64,000 bases of DNA. It comes from Polytrichum commune. Its lineage: Eukaryota; Streptophyta; Polytrichopsida; Polytrichales; Polytrichaceae. The DNA lies in NCBI GenBank assembly GCA_950295325.1, contig OX485807.1, forward strand, positions 39,586,440 to 39,650,439, given 5' to 3'. The notes beneath the pieces were generated by a model. The model ran no database searches, was not told where the DNA came from, and saw only the letters and a program-made list of their open reading frames with translations. Positions 22,871 to 34,209 of this stretch are shown in pieces (the first letter of the stretch is position 1; each line of letters begins with the position of its first letter). Position numbers and translations under genes: made by a program.

Positions 22871-24865
22871 ATGGCTGCCAACGCCGTGGCTGGTCGAGGA
22901 GCACTCATGATTCTAATCCTTATGCCTCTGATAGCTCTCACCCTTTTGCATCAAGTTGTTGCGCAGTCACCAACCCTACTTCCTGTGACCTGCTCTCTTT
23001 CGAATGCATCCACGATTTCTCCAGAGTATTGCACCTACTATGACCAACAAAACATGGCCAGCCAGACGGGTGGGTGTCAGAGTTTTCTCACCAACATTGA
23101 TACCAGCCCATCCGCGGATTGCTGTGCGGGTCTCAACAAGGTTGCCTATTACCGCACGGCCTGTGTGTGCCTGACCACATTCTACCCGCCTTCCAATATC
23201 AACATGACCCGCAACCTGGAGCTTCCCATGTTGTGTGGTGTCACCACTGATTTGTGTGCACGATGCCCCACGTTTCTTGTCGCACGCACAGCAGATAGTG
23301 CACCCATTGGTTAGTAGACCACTCCCTGTTCCATTCTACCACTTTGTTTGAAATTATTTGTGTGTCACACAATAATGTATGTGGGTGTTTTTCTTCAGTT
23401 CGTTTTCTGTGTTTCGATCTTCATTGATCAGATTAGTGTCTTCAAATTTGTGTTGCATTAGCAAGCCTATGATGAAACATCAACAAAAACCAGATTGAAA
23501 ATTGAACTTCCCCTGATTTAGTTATGGTTATCAGAAGTGCATATAGTTGTTGATTCTCTGAACTTAACACATAGGTCCTTGCAAATGGGTTCACTATTGA
23601 TGTGGAGTAGTTCATAAAACTCAAAGATGTAGTCTGATCTCTTTTAAATATGTGTCGTTATGGTGTTTGTTCTTTGTTCCTCACCTAACCACACACCAAT
23701 CAAAATATAGGTGTCCGATCTAGAAAAGTGATTTAATAACACCTGTATACTTTAGAATTCAGATCCTCTAACTCAACATGACTTTTGGTCGAGAGTTGGT
23801 TGGTTTGCATAGTATACCTTCCACATTTGGTAAGTTTGCAGTTCATGATTGGAGGTAGTGTGGAGGTTTTAACAGAGACAATTCTATATTGGTTCATTGA
23901 GGGTCAAACTCATTGTGGCTTGCCAAGACGTGCTAAAACGAGTGAGGCCCTCAATGAATTGAAATAGGTTGCTTTTCTTTCAAATTCAAATACTATCTGA
24001 GAGCATGCACCACAAGTCTGAACATGGAAGGTGTTGTATGCTAAACAACAAACTTCCCACCAGAAGTCTTGTTGAGTTAGAGAACTATGTTCCCAAATTT
24101 GGCAAGTGTATGTTTGTTCAATCTTTAGTGCCTAATTAGAGTGGGCCTCATTTGATTACTTATCTTAATCAGACACCTATGTTGAGAGGTGTGTGGTGAA
24201 GTGTGGATCTCATGACAAACACCAGAGAGACAAGAACTTCAAAGAGATTGGACTACAAGCTCAATGTTTTTTAACTATTCAAGGCTAAATAGTCAACATA
24301 AATGGCGGGGCAAAATTTGAGAAGTGCGTGCTGTTCAATTTATTAATGAATCAGATGAGCTCCAGAAATTGGAGGAAAATGACTATGGCCTTAATTTGGA
24401 TTTGCTGATTATCTGTACAAGTCACATGTTTGATGTTCTAGGAGATGTGGATGCAGATCTAAAAGTGACAGTTTTGGGCCCACTTACCTCAGATCTCTGT
24501 TCTATACTTAGTTAAAATGGGCACCAAAATACATGTCTTTAAAAGTGCTCATAAATTGTTAAATATTCTTGGCAAAATAATTTAATGAGGGGGGGAAGGG
24601 GGTGTTGCTGTATGATAATGTGTTTAATATCCTTGGAGACATGGGCTATCCAAAAAAACTGAGAATGTGGACTTATATCTTTACAGGGGCAGTGAGCAAT
24701 ACATCAACTGCTGCCAAAGTGGGTGCCATTGTGCTCGCAATTATCTTATCACTGGTTCTGCTTGGGGGCATAGTTGCACTCTTTATGGTGGCTGCTAAGA
24801 GAAGGGAAGCTAAGAAGAGCGCTCCTGAGATTTTTGAAGGTGCGCCACCTGGTGGAACCCATTAA
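22871..24865 (+). CDS. Lipid-transfer-type (8-cysteine) protein with a transmembrane tail
   Basis: Two exons, 22871-23309 and 24687-24865, join in phase (G then GG) across a GTTAGT...TTTACAG intron and give 205 aa. Residues 1-32 are a secretion signal ending in HQVVAQ. The mature part has the plant LTP/seed-storage pattern: C, C, CC (SADCCAG), CxC (TACVCLT), C, C, with two extra cysteines. The second exon encodes STAAKVGAIVLAIILSLVL and more hydrophobic residues, then a basic stop-transfer KRREAKK and a Pro/Gly-rich tail. The product should be a type I membrane protein with the lipid-binding domain outside the cell or in the secretory lumen. Most membrane-attached family members use a GPI anchor; a true helix with a basic cytosolic tail is less usual. 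The start at 22871 was chosen because it puts the signal peptide first and has an AAAATGGC context. The ligand cannot be told. Confidence 0.88.
23430..24490. repeat. Dispersed repeat family, locus 2 (in the lipid-transfer gene intron)
   Basis: Blocks: 23435-23505 matches 62840-62910 in direct orientation and 7689-7800 inverted. 23762-23990 matches 7915-8135. 24150-24290 matches 7465-7620. 24380-24480 matches 8295-8410. An open frame at 23785-23967 aligns without gaps in the same frame as 7933-8124 and ends in the same LNELK. The insertion accounts for most of the 1.38-kb intron. Confidence 0.65.
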
Positions 24866-25948
24866 TTTGATCATATTTCCACAGCACTTTTTTTTAAAGC
24901 AACAGCAGCATTTTCAGGTAGGTAGAGCTGCCTTAGATTGCAAAGAATTTTTGTGGTGTAAGAACGTCCTAGGTCTATCTACAGAAGATTGTAGAAGATA
25001 GTTGAGGGACTTGCAGAGATCAAGAAGAACTGATGATGCCATTTACATGTTTGGCTCCAATGATGTCACCAGTGAGAAGCGATAGTTTATGGAGAAATAG
25101 AGGCAAATAGTGCGTAGTTGAAGGCAAATTTGAGAACCAAAAGTCACGGAGCTGTAATTTTTACTGCAATATATGGTTGCAGATTTTTTGAAGTCGTTTT
25201 GTTGCACCTGTTGTAGGATATGAAACATGCAATTAGTGCAAGATGGTTAGCAAATCCAAATCAAGCCCAAAGCCACTTTCCTCATAATTGTCGGGGCTCA
25301 TATGAATGTCTTACGCATTATCGAAATGAAGATTCTTGTGCTCATCAATGGTCATATGGGTCTCCCCAATTAAGGTGATTATTGATCCTGGAATGATCAT
25401 ATTCTGAGCATGTGGTCCAACCTCTTTTAAACCCATGTCAATTTGGTATCTGTTCTTGGAGCCAAACCAAACCCCATAACACTCAAATATAGGTCTCTGA
25501 TTAAGATAATTAACTGAATTGGGCACGTCTAACTTCTGTGTTTCAACAGCTTGCTCCTGATTTAAGTCATACCATGTGAAAATTATGAAGAGGTCAGCAA
25601 ATCTGAGTGAACGCCATGGCGACTGATTTGAGTCTTGTCTGAATTTACTTGAGAATGAAAGAGGTTATGGTTAGCTTCATTGAATTAGGTTGAATTTGGG
25701 TTAATGCCATTGCATTTCTAGCTGGTAGCTATAAGCAATATGCTTCAAAGGGCATAACTCTCCTGACCTTCGAAAATATCTACTATATTATTCGTGATTG
25801 CCATGGCATCTGCTTGGATTCGCTCACCTATTCATATGGCGCTGCTACAGTTCTTCAATATTCGATGATGGATCTTACAAAATTCTGTTAGATTGCATTT
25901 TCTTCCTCTCACTTTATGATCTGATAAAACCAAGTGTGACTGAAGGGC
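24866..25948. other. 3' region of the lipid-transfer gene and intergenic DNA
   Basis: This holds the 3' UTR of the preceding gene and then AT-rich DNA. Nothing else is supported. Short frames at 25043-25526 on the minus strand have no domain. Confidence 0.4.
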
Positions 25949-25950
25949 TA

Positions 25951-26158
25951 CACTGTTTTGTCTAGATAGTGTGGGTTACCATTCGGGGTTATGTGTTGCT
26001 ACAAAATTATCTGAGTATCATTTTTTACCCAAATAGCATAAATAGTTAGTATGCACACCGAAGAATATAATATACCTTAGTTGGTAAAGATAAAGTCTGT
26101 AAAGTTATAGTAACACAGAAACCTGAATGGTAATCCAAATTGATTAGACAAACCAGTG
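25951..26158. mobile_element. TA-flanked MITE, copy 3
   Basis: The left end CACTGTTTTGTCTAGATAGT and the inverted right end CACTGGTTTGTCTAATCAAT form long terminal repeats. Perfect TA duplications flank the element (25949-25950 and 26159-26160). The 208-bp body is non-coding. The termini and subtermini (GTGGGTTACCATT) match the MITE at 15052. Confidence 0.85.
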
Positions 26159-26375
26159 TAGTTACATGACTGAAATCACCAAGACATTTTCAACCAAGAT
26201 TTCTATATGTGATTGGTGTGAAATCTGAATGAAATTGCCATGTATGATTCAATTTATCCATGCAGCTTTGGGGCAAATAACTCATGGGGTTGCAACACAC
26301 AACTTAAGCTGAAGCTTCCAAGTTTGGTGGGCCAAGGTACAAGAATGCCTTGTGTGATGAAGTTTGTAAAAACTA

Positions 26376-27357
26376 CAGTCAAGACTCTATAAATGTTATG
26401 CTTCAGGATGGGAGTAGCAAAAAAATAACATATATAGAATTATAACAAGTAACACTTATAGAATTCATACCGATGATTGATAACATTTATAGAAATAACA
26501 CTTTAAATTTCCGAAAATGAAGGACATAATGTTTTATTAAAAAAAAGTACAAATGATAATACATAATTCAACTAAACTAATTGAAAGAAATAATCTATAT
26601 AGCAGTAACTTGATGAGATTCTTCCAACTAAACTAACAGAAAGAAAGCGTCTATAGTAGTTTGACGAGAAGCTTCCAAATGATGAGATGAAACTTCCTTC
26701 TGGAGTCCTTGAATGCTCCTGATGTGTGATAGCGCATCATTTGGTCTTTGTTCAAAGTATTTCTTCAAAAGTCTCTAGAGAACGCTTAACAACACTAAAT
26801 CCTACAACTTCTTCTACCACATCAACCATAACCTCATCAACATCAATTTTTTGATGTTCAAAGGAATACATATCCAAAAACTCCTCATCGGTAGGTTCAT
26901 AGGGGTTGTTTAAATCAAACTTCATTTCATAATTGAGGTATTCATGAGCATTCATAACGTCACCCACCTCACTATTAGATGACAACAACGTCAGTTAATG
27001 AAGTAGAGTAGCAACTTCATCAACCTCTACCAAGTGCCTAACTTCCTCTATCTCCCTCTCAATAGAGATCAAAAGAACACATGTGTGCCTCCAACAATTT
27101 TGAATTGTTCGCAAAGAATATGGGATAAATGTGATTACATGTTTAAAATGTATGCTCTCATATATTATTACCTTGATTTTCTCAAAATTAACACTTATAA
27201 AGGTGCAATTACCAAAGAAGGGAGTAGAGCATGTTATAACACTTAACACATAACACTCACTAGTCTTACCAATTGTGTTTTTGTAGGGGAGTAAAATTTT
27301 TTTAACATATATGAAATTATAACGCTTATAGGGGTAACACTTATAGAGTCTTGATTG
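26376..27357. mobile_element. pogo/Tigger-like element, decayed
   Basis: Ends CAGTCAAGACTCTATAAATG and, inverted, CAATCAAGACTCTATAAGTG form terminal repeats of about 25 bp flanked by TA (26374-26375 and 27358-27359), as in pogo elements. Subterminal TATAACACTTATAG words repeat on both sides. A minus-strand frame (26752-26988) is acidic and contains PTDEEFLDMY and VVKRSLETFEEIL. It continues in another frame as KKYFEQRPNDALSHIRSIQ. This resembles the C-terminal tail of Tigger/jerky-type DDE proteins. The catalytic part is deleted. Confidence 0.7.
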
Positions 27358-27866
27358 TACTAGGTGACAAAAAATTGGACCCCTTCCACATGAAAGTGTG
27401 TTTATTTTCTCCGGGAAACAAGGATTGTTGGTTGGCACAATTGTAGGGGAAAATTACATCAGAAGCAACTACTTGTTTATGGACTTGATAACCAACGAGA
27501 GGCGCATGGATATCGAGTTGAGTCATACACTAGAGGAAAACATGTTCAAATCAACCTTGCAGGGTTGCAAGATCCCTAGTGGATATGGTCACCGATATAT
27601 GGTGGTAGCAATTAGTTGGAGTAGTCTTGATGGCCAAGTCAAAAGCCGGGTAGCATTTCCAATTTTGTTCTTGGTCCACGAGGTAGTATGGGTTAGGATA
27701 CTATTCTTGAGGGTGATGAATACGATTTGCCCATTCTGCAATAGGTAGGTAGCATGGTTTGCATTTTGGCTAGCATTCTTTCAGTGCCCACTTGGTAACA
27801 TGTGTCGGAATTGGTGTAGTGTGTGGTGCGGAACACCAACCCGCTCTGGTGGTCTTATGAAGATTG

Positions 27867-28617
27867 TAGACCTTGGACAGCTAGCCAACTAGCATCACCA
27901 AGCTAAATTTCTCGGGGCCTTATTTTTTACTTAGCTTTAGCAAGCTAGGTTCACTAAACCTATGATTCTTATTTAGCTTTAGCTAGATAACTTTTCCGGA
28001 ACTCTCATTTTCACTTAGCTTCAACTAGCTAAAAAGTTGTGTGACATGATTATTCATTCTAAACCAAAGAGAAATCCATTCAAACAAAACCAACATATAT
28101 ATAATTGATTGTATTGCTCTTGGTTGGCTTTGTATTTTCTTGTTGTTGCACAAGGAAATTAAAAGGCTTAAAATCAACACGTATAGTTGGCACTTTCAAC
28201 TGGCATTGGTGATAGATCATCATCTTTATCATCATCGTCATTATCTTCTCCTTCTTCATCTTCTTCTTCAATTTCATTATCATCGAAATCCTCAATGTCA
28301 TATGGCAATTCAAGACAACATGGAATCAAGGTGTTCAAAATCAAAAACTATGCGACATCTATTGGATTATTAGGAATCAGGCTCACGTTCAAATTCAAAA
28401 ACATTGCTACTCCAACGAGTCCGCGTTTGTTTAGTGTATATTATAGATTCTAGCTACCTATTAGCTAACTTTAGCTAGCTAACTTTCCTTGCCTGGATTA
28501 TGGCACTTGATTTTAGCTAGCTATTTTTTTGAGGCACTAAATTTTTGCGTAGCTTTAGCTAGTCGGAGCTTTTAGCTAGCTAAATAACTGCCCACTTAGT
28601 TAGCTGTCCAAGGTCTG
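27867..28617. mobile_element. hAT-like element with an 8-bp duplication, internally deleted
   Basis: Terminal repeats (T/C)AGACCTTGGACAGCTA are flanked by 8-bp duplications GAAGATTG (27859-27866) and GAAGATTA (28618-28625). Both arms are dense in AGCTAGCT-type words. In the middle, the minus strand encodes DIEDFDDNEIEEEDEEGEDN followed by a run of Asp (about 28195-28310), like the acidic C-terminus of hAT transposases. The 751-bp element looks like a deletion derivative of an autonomous hAT. Confidence 0.75.
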
Positions 28618-28625
28618 GAAGATTA

Positions 28626-30450
28626 CCACCGTTGTTGCCCTTTGATTGTTACTAGTTCCACATGGGTGGCATATGGGTTGGGGCTTGTGTTTCACCCGGT
28701 GGCCTTTGGTGTTTGCAGGTGGGGATTTAGCGCGGTGTGCAATGGTGATTGGTTCTCATTGCTTTGGGTTTGTTCAGTTGGAGTTTGGTAGGCAAAGGTG
28801 CCATGTGGTAACCCATCACTTCAAAATCTTTGTCCCAATGTCAATATGTCAATGTTCCTGCAATCAACACCCATAGTAAGCATCATCAACTGATAAGTAT
28901 GATAACCATGGGACTAGGAAATCCTCACTGCATCTCAAGATTTCTTGCAACACAATTATGCACTCCATCATGTTGTGGTGCAGGTTTGTAATAGATGTAA
29001 TGGATGAACCCTCCCACCCACCATATATTTTAGGTTTTCAATATCCTTCACCCAATTTACTTTGTTTTGCTCAACCTCCATGCCCATCGTATTCATACCC
29101 AAAGTAGACAATAGTTGCTCCAATGCACCTCCTTTTCCCAGGTTTGTGTTACACCTTTCAAATGCCAATTAGTGTGTTACATTAAAAAAATTGCACAATT
29201 TTCACGTTCATTTTAGTGCCCACATTTAATATACACCCAACAATAATCATACAGTGTTGCGCTCATATTGGTGCTATATCCTCATCTTCCACAATGCTCC
29301 TACCTTAGTGTAACCCCTTGTTTTTCCTCCTTCGCCTTGCAAAGTGCAAGCTATGCATGCAACTTTGAGTACTTCATGGAATAATATGGCTACTACTATG
29401 TGTCCTCAAGTACATTCATATGTGGTTGTTTCTTCTGCGGAAAAAAACCATGGGCATGGTACATGGATGTGGTGTTAGGGTCATGTACTAATTAACTTGT
29501 CATTATACATGATTAGACATAATTCCACCCTATGTTGGGCATACCTCTCTGGCTACCATGTGCATGAGCATGATGTTCGGTTGATCATATCTCTTGTTTG
29601 GATTTTGTTCTTGATACTTTGCTTGACATGGAGTCACTGCAATATCGGTTTCCCCTTCCCTCGTTGAGATCTTCTAAGTTGAGACCTCTCCGTCTTGATG
29701 CGCAAGAAAACATGTGTCTGTCTATTTCCGAGACTGACTTGCAGACGTGAATGTGGAGAGATTAGACATTTATGTCTCTCTGACAAATGTTGATAGAATG
29801 CTGATATTACGCAGGAGATTCTTTTCTAATATCTAACAACCATTATTAGGAAAGTGGTCCTCTGTGACAGGGAGGCCTGACAGAGGCAACCCTCTATGTA
29901 GGAGACATGCACAGAGGCAGGAAATTGCTCCCCGAAATTTTTTGACCCTGCCCACTCCACAACATAACTGCATTCAAGGACTGCGCCTGTCAAAGGCATG
30001 TCCCTGCTTGTCAATTTAATTCAGTGCTCAATTAAATTCGGCGTTGCCCATTGAATGGGCTCACGCCCCAAAATCACGCACGGCGTCCCACCCACGGCAT
30101 TTACTATTACACAATCGTATACATAAATACACATAAAGTTTTGTGTTTCATTGGCTTTTGGGTTCATTGTTGTCGTCCCCTTGGCGTATGTGTCAGTTTG
30201 TACTTGGTATAGCTACGTACCTTTCACTTTTGTATGTATTCGCTCTAGTTTTACAATGTAGACTGTGTTTGGTGGCATGTATTTAGTACCACAACAACGT
30301 ATATTTTTTTTGTCCTGCTATAGTGCGGCAGTACAATTCCTTTGTGTGAACACAATGTAAATCATGCAATACGGGGATACAATTGGGGATTGGTTACTGG
30401 ATATAGTGCATACATTGTTTGCTCCCACCGTTGTTGTAATTAACAATTTT
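28626..30450. other. No recognised gene
   Basis: Mixed-composition intergenic DNA. A short stretch at 29860-29930 repeats GACAGAGG/ACAGAGGC words. No coding region, structured RNA or element boundary could be supported. Confidence 0.4.
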
Positions 30451-31940
30451 TGTTGTTTCCAATTTCATTGCATATCATTTCAATGTTTGTTTACATAACT
30501 ACTTATGTTCCCTCTCCTATCCCTCTTCCTCTGCTGCACCCCTATACCAATATTTGCCTCATGCGTCACCTTTCCTTGTCTGCAACTGCAACAACGCTTG
30601 CTGGCAGGGCTTCTGCCTTGCATGTGTTGAGCGTTGCCTTCTTATGCACTCTCTATGCGGTGTCATCCTCCCTTTGCCCTCGGCGGATACACACACAATG
30701 CCATATTCCTGCCACAGTGCCACCTCCTCGAGTGTCATCATGTCTATGATTACATGCCGGTAAACGACCTTGTGTGTGTGTGTTGGGGGGGGGGGGGTGC
30801 GGGTTGCGGTCCCCCTATGCAAACTGTGCTTGCAATACTTCCCGCCCTGTTGTATCGATGAGTGTTCTGGATGTTTGTGTCTTCCGCACCACTGCACATC
30901 CTCCCTCCAACAATGCAACCAACATGTGTTGGTGTCGTGCCTGCTTGTAGCGCCTCCATGTGCACCCGTTGCAGGGGAGATGGGTGATGGCATACATGTG
31001 CATGCTCCCTCCCTACATGTGCATGTAGTATTCTCCAGAATTCGGTGTGAGTGCACACAACGCGCACTCGAGATGCACGGACATCTCCTTCTGCAGGGTT
31101 CACATAGCCGTGCCATTTCTGTGCGTTGGTCCCTTCTCCCCTCCCCTATGCAATTTCCATAACCCGACAGTCTGATTCCACGTTGCAGTTCTTGTGCCCT
31201 GTGTTTCCACCCTTCCTGGCTGTGGGGCGATTGCAGGAATGACTACATGTGTCGCTTGCTTGTCCAGGCACTCTGCCGAGATTGTTCTCATGTTGTCCAC
31301 GCCTACTGGACTGCAGTATCCTCTCCCTCGTGCTCCGAGTAAGCGGTACTCCATTGCGCGCATCACCCTCTTTGCGTTCATATGCGCTGCCCACTTCGCT
31401 CTCTGTGGTTTGGGATTTGCATCGCGGCTTCCTGTCCTACTTGCGCCTGGCCGCCTCTTCTTTCTGTGTTCTGCCTGCAACACAATTCCGGAGATTCCTC
31501 CAACAAATTGTTTGGCGTACCTGCTTTTTGTCATCCCATTTCTGTGTAGAGTAGCTGCAGCTGTTGTGTTATGTGACATTGGTGTCGCTCAATTGTTTGG
31601 AAAATCACCCACAGTGTGAGCCTCCTCCTTGTGGTTGTGTTTGTCGGTGTGGGGGGGGGGGGGGGTCCCCTATTGCGGCTGTGGTTTTCAACCTTCATGT
31701 GTTTGGTGCAATGCTGGCAACCCATGTCATCGCCGGCTCCCTGCTCGCTTCTGTCTTCTCCCCTTCCCGCTTCCGTGCCTCCGCATATTTCTCAATCATT
31801 ATCTAATATCTTGCCCCATCATATCATTTCCAGCGGCTCACGCATGGCATTCATTTATGCTTTGGCGAACATATGTCGCGTCATTTCCTACAACACGGCT
31901 CTGTCCCCGCATGACTCCTCTTGCCCCAAAACGTGCTCCA
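30451..31940 (-). other. GC-richer DNA beyond the CACTA transposase 3' end
   Basis: Long overlapping frames occur on both strands (minus 30559-31116 and 31100-31579; plus 31616-32119), but none is recognised. G runs at about 30785-30797 and 31650-31664 interrupt it. The position suggests the second gene or 3' arm of the CACTA element on the minus strand. A CACTA terminus was not located. Confidence 0.35.
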
Positions 31941-31949
31941 TGTCTGTGC

Positions 31950-33444
31950 AGCTTATTCTTCGTCCCCGTGCCTCTGTTTTCAAAACAACACACCAACCTA
32001 GCATGGACTTACCGTCTGCAAAAAATACCTGCAATAGTGGAATCACATGTCAGGGAGAAGTACATGCAGGCCGGCACACCACTTTGTGCCACATCACTGC
32101 ACAACAAGCAAGAATTTGATATGCATACCTGCGATGCCAGTGCAGGGAACAAATAAGGTGTCGTTCTGTCCCGTGGTCTTGCATCCAGGTTCGCCAACCA
32201 GAACCCGTGCTCGTCTCAACGCAGGCTTGGCCTCATGTCACTGTCTTCCGCCACCCACGACACATCCATCAACACTATGGACATGTGCCCATAATTGAGC
32301 ACCACAATGTTCTTCAATATCCCCACTCTTGCCAGCTGCACCTCTGCACGGTTGTGTATGGGATCTTCTGCACGCCCACGGGCAGCTAGCACCCCCACTC
32401 CCGAGTCAAATGTCACATGTTGCACACCTTCCTCGCCGGACTATACCCTGTAGTGTGAGCCAAACGAAGTCATGCTCCTGAAAGTGCATGCCTTTCTGCA
32501 AGGTCTGCCAACCACTGCCCTCAGCTCCTTCCCCCACCTTCTGTCTGCTCTCGCACTTCCCATGTAGCCAGGTTGCGAATGGCTCCAACCTTGGTGTTTC
32601 TTCGACCTCCTATCTATATTCCCTGTGCATGCAAAAGCATAATGCAAGTAAATTCAGGCGTTTGCCGTGTAGCTCTGTGCGGCGTGTGCGCTTTCCATAG
32701 ATGATTGCGCTTTGCTTACCTTGGCATGCAATCCGTGCTGCCATGGTGCATTATAACATACTCGTGTGCTCTTCTTAGCTCTGTCGCAGATAAAATGACC
32801 ACATGCCCCCGCCCCTCCACAACGGAGGCCCTCGAGGACAGCTCCTCTACAGACTCCCACACGTGTCTTTTCATGTGTTCCTGCAAATTCAGGTACTCCG
32901 TGCAAAATCCAAGCGCCTCCTCTGCTGTGTACCCATTCGCAATTGATGCCTTTGGATGAGCCTTGTTGCGAACATACGATTTTAGTGTCCCCAAATACCT
33001 TTCACATGGATACATCCACCTCCCTCCCACCGGGCCACACGTCTCCGGATTGTCCACCAAATGTATGAGATTGTGCTCTATAATGTCAAAAAATGAGGGT
33101 GGAAAACACAACTCCAATAAGCACAATGTTTCTATCACGTACAGTCTTAGTGTTGGGATGTCTGCCCTGTCTACGGCCCGTGCGCATATACGGTTCAGGC
33201 TTTTCCCCAGCCTTATCAGTGTTGTCCTCAGCCACAATTCGCACCTCATTCTCATGGCTTGCAGGTCCCTCCGTGATTCTGGGGTGTCCTTTTCCCCAAA
33301 AAGGAATTTCAGCACGGACTCCACTATGTTTTTCTCCACATGCATCACATCCAGCACATGCTTGATGGGCATATCCTGCACACAACATTTGATGGGAGGC
33401 ATTATTTCACAATGTTTCGCCATTGCAGTGCATTGTCCGCACAT
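31950..33444 (-). pseudogene. CACTA (En/Spm) TNP2-type transposase remnant
   Basis: The minus strand reads, in order, IKHVLDVMHVEKNIVESVL (end of the TNP2 domain), then the DUF4218 region with LELCFPPSFFDIIEHNLIHL, RWMYPCERYLGTLK and GYTAEEALGFCTEYL (33444-32716), ending at a donor-like AAG/GTAAGC. Downstream pieces lie in other frames: EPFATWLHGK (32588-32406), then VTFDSGVGVLAARG and ILKNIVVLNYGHMSIVLMDV (32425-32216), and a DUF4216-like end with YLFPALASQVCIS (to about 32100). The order fits the C-terminal half of plant CACTA transposases. The N-terminal half is not adjacent; a possible part lies at 42.4-43.1 kb beyond the tandem array. Frame changes and stops mark it as dead, though some changes could be introns. 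Confidence 0.85.
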
Positions 33445-33495
33445 CTACATGGTCATAGATACACTGCGATATGGTTCACAGTGTGTGCGCCCATT

Positions 33496-33700
33496 TCATG
33501 GCGCCATATAAAACTGTACCGTTGTGAGGCCAAACCACCCACCCTTAAGCGTCCTAGTCCGGGTGAGGGAATGGGTATCACATTCATGTTCGCATAGCTC
33601 CCTCTTACCAACCTCATAAAACTCCATTTCAATTCCCACCAATTCTTGCAACCAATTTATTCCATAATAAGAATACAAGCATTGAAAAATGCTCTTCTTT
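33496..33700 (-). other. Possible further CACTA coding fragment
   Basis: A minus-strand frame encodes NWLQELVGIEMEFYEVGKRE and GGWFGLTTVQFY. The second motif resembles the WxGLTTVxF phrase found near the end of CACTA proteins. It sits out of order relative to the DUF4218 region, so a rearranged piece is possible. Low confidence. Confidence 0.3.
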
Positions 33701-33892
33701 GTTTATCCCTTTCCTCCTACACTAATTCACAACCCCACAATCAAATCCCTACTAAGAATTATTCCCTTATGCCACCCCCTTATTTATGTGAAGCTAAATT
33801 CCCCTAATGCCCTAGGACCTTGGCCCTTGGCCCTTGCCATATCCGATCGAGTTCACGACCAGGCCCATCAAGGGTCCATACCCAGCTCCTAA

Positions 33893-34097
33893 GCTGGCCA
33901 CAGTCTCCAAATCCCAGCAGCCTAAGCTGGCCACAGTCGCCAAGTCCCAGCCGCTCCTAAGCTGGTCACAGTTGACAAATCCCAGCAGCCTAAGCTGGCC
34001 ACATTCGCCAAGTCCCAACAGCTCCTAAACTGGTCACAATCGCCAAATCCCAGCAGCCTAAGCTGGCCACAGTCGCCAAATCCCAGCAACTCCTAAC
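33893..34097. repeat. 33/35-bp minisatellite (about six units)
   Basis: Units of the form CCTAAGCTGGCCACAGTCGC plus CAAATCCCAGCAG alternate between 33 and 35 bp, making a 68-bp higher-order period. GGCCACA alternates with GGTCACA. The array ends about 110 bp before the head of the first 2.2-kb unit. Confidence 0.9.
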
Positions 34098-34209
34098 TAA
34101 TTTCACTAAGCCCCCTACCTAATTACCCTCTTAAATCCACTAATTCCACTAAACCCCCTACCTAATTCCCACATTTTCTCTAGCTCTAAGAGCTCAAATT
34201 CCTAGAGAA

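Noticed and set aside
30559-32156. Long frames of 140-185 codons on both strands
   Set aside because: GC-richer sequence and G runs keep frames open by chance. No domain is seen, and the coding strand of the neighbouring CACTA element is minus.
33093-33511. Plus-strand frames of 90-182 codons
   Set aside because: Antisense shadows of the CACTA DUF4218 region.
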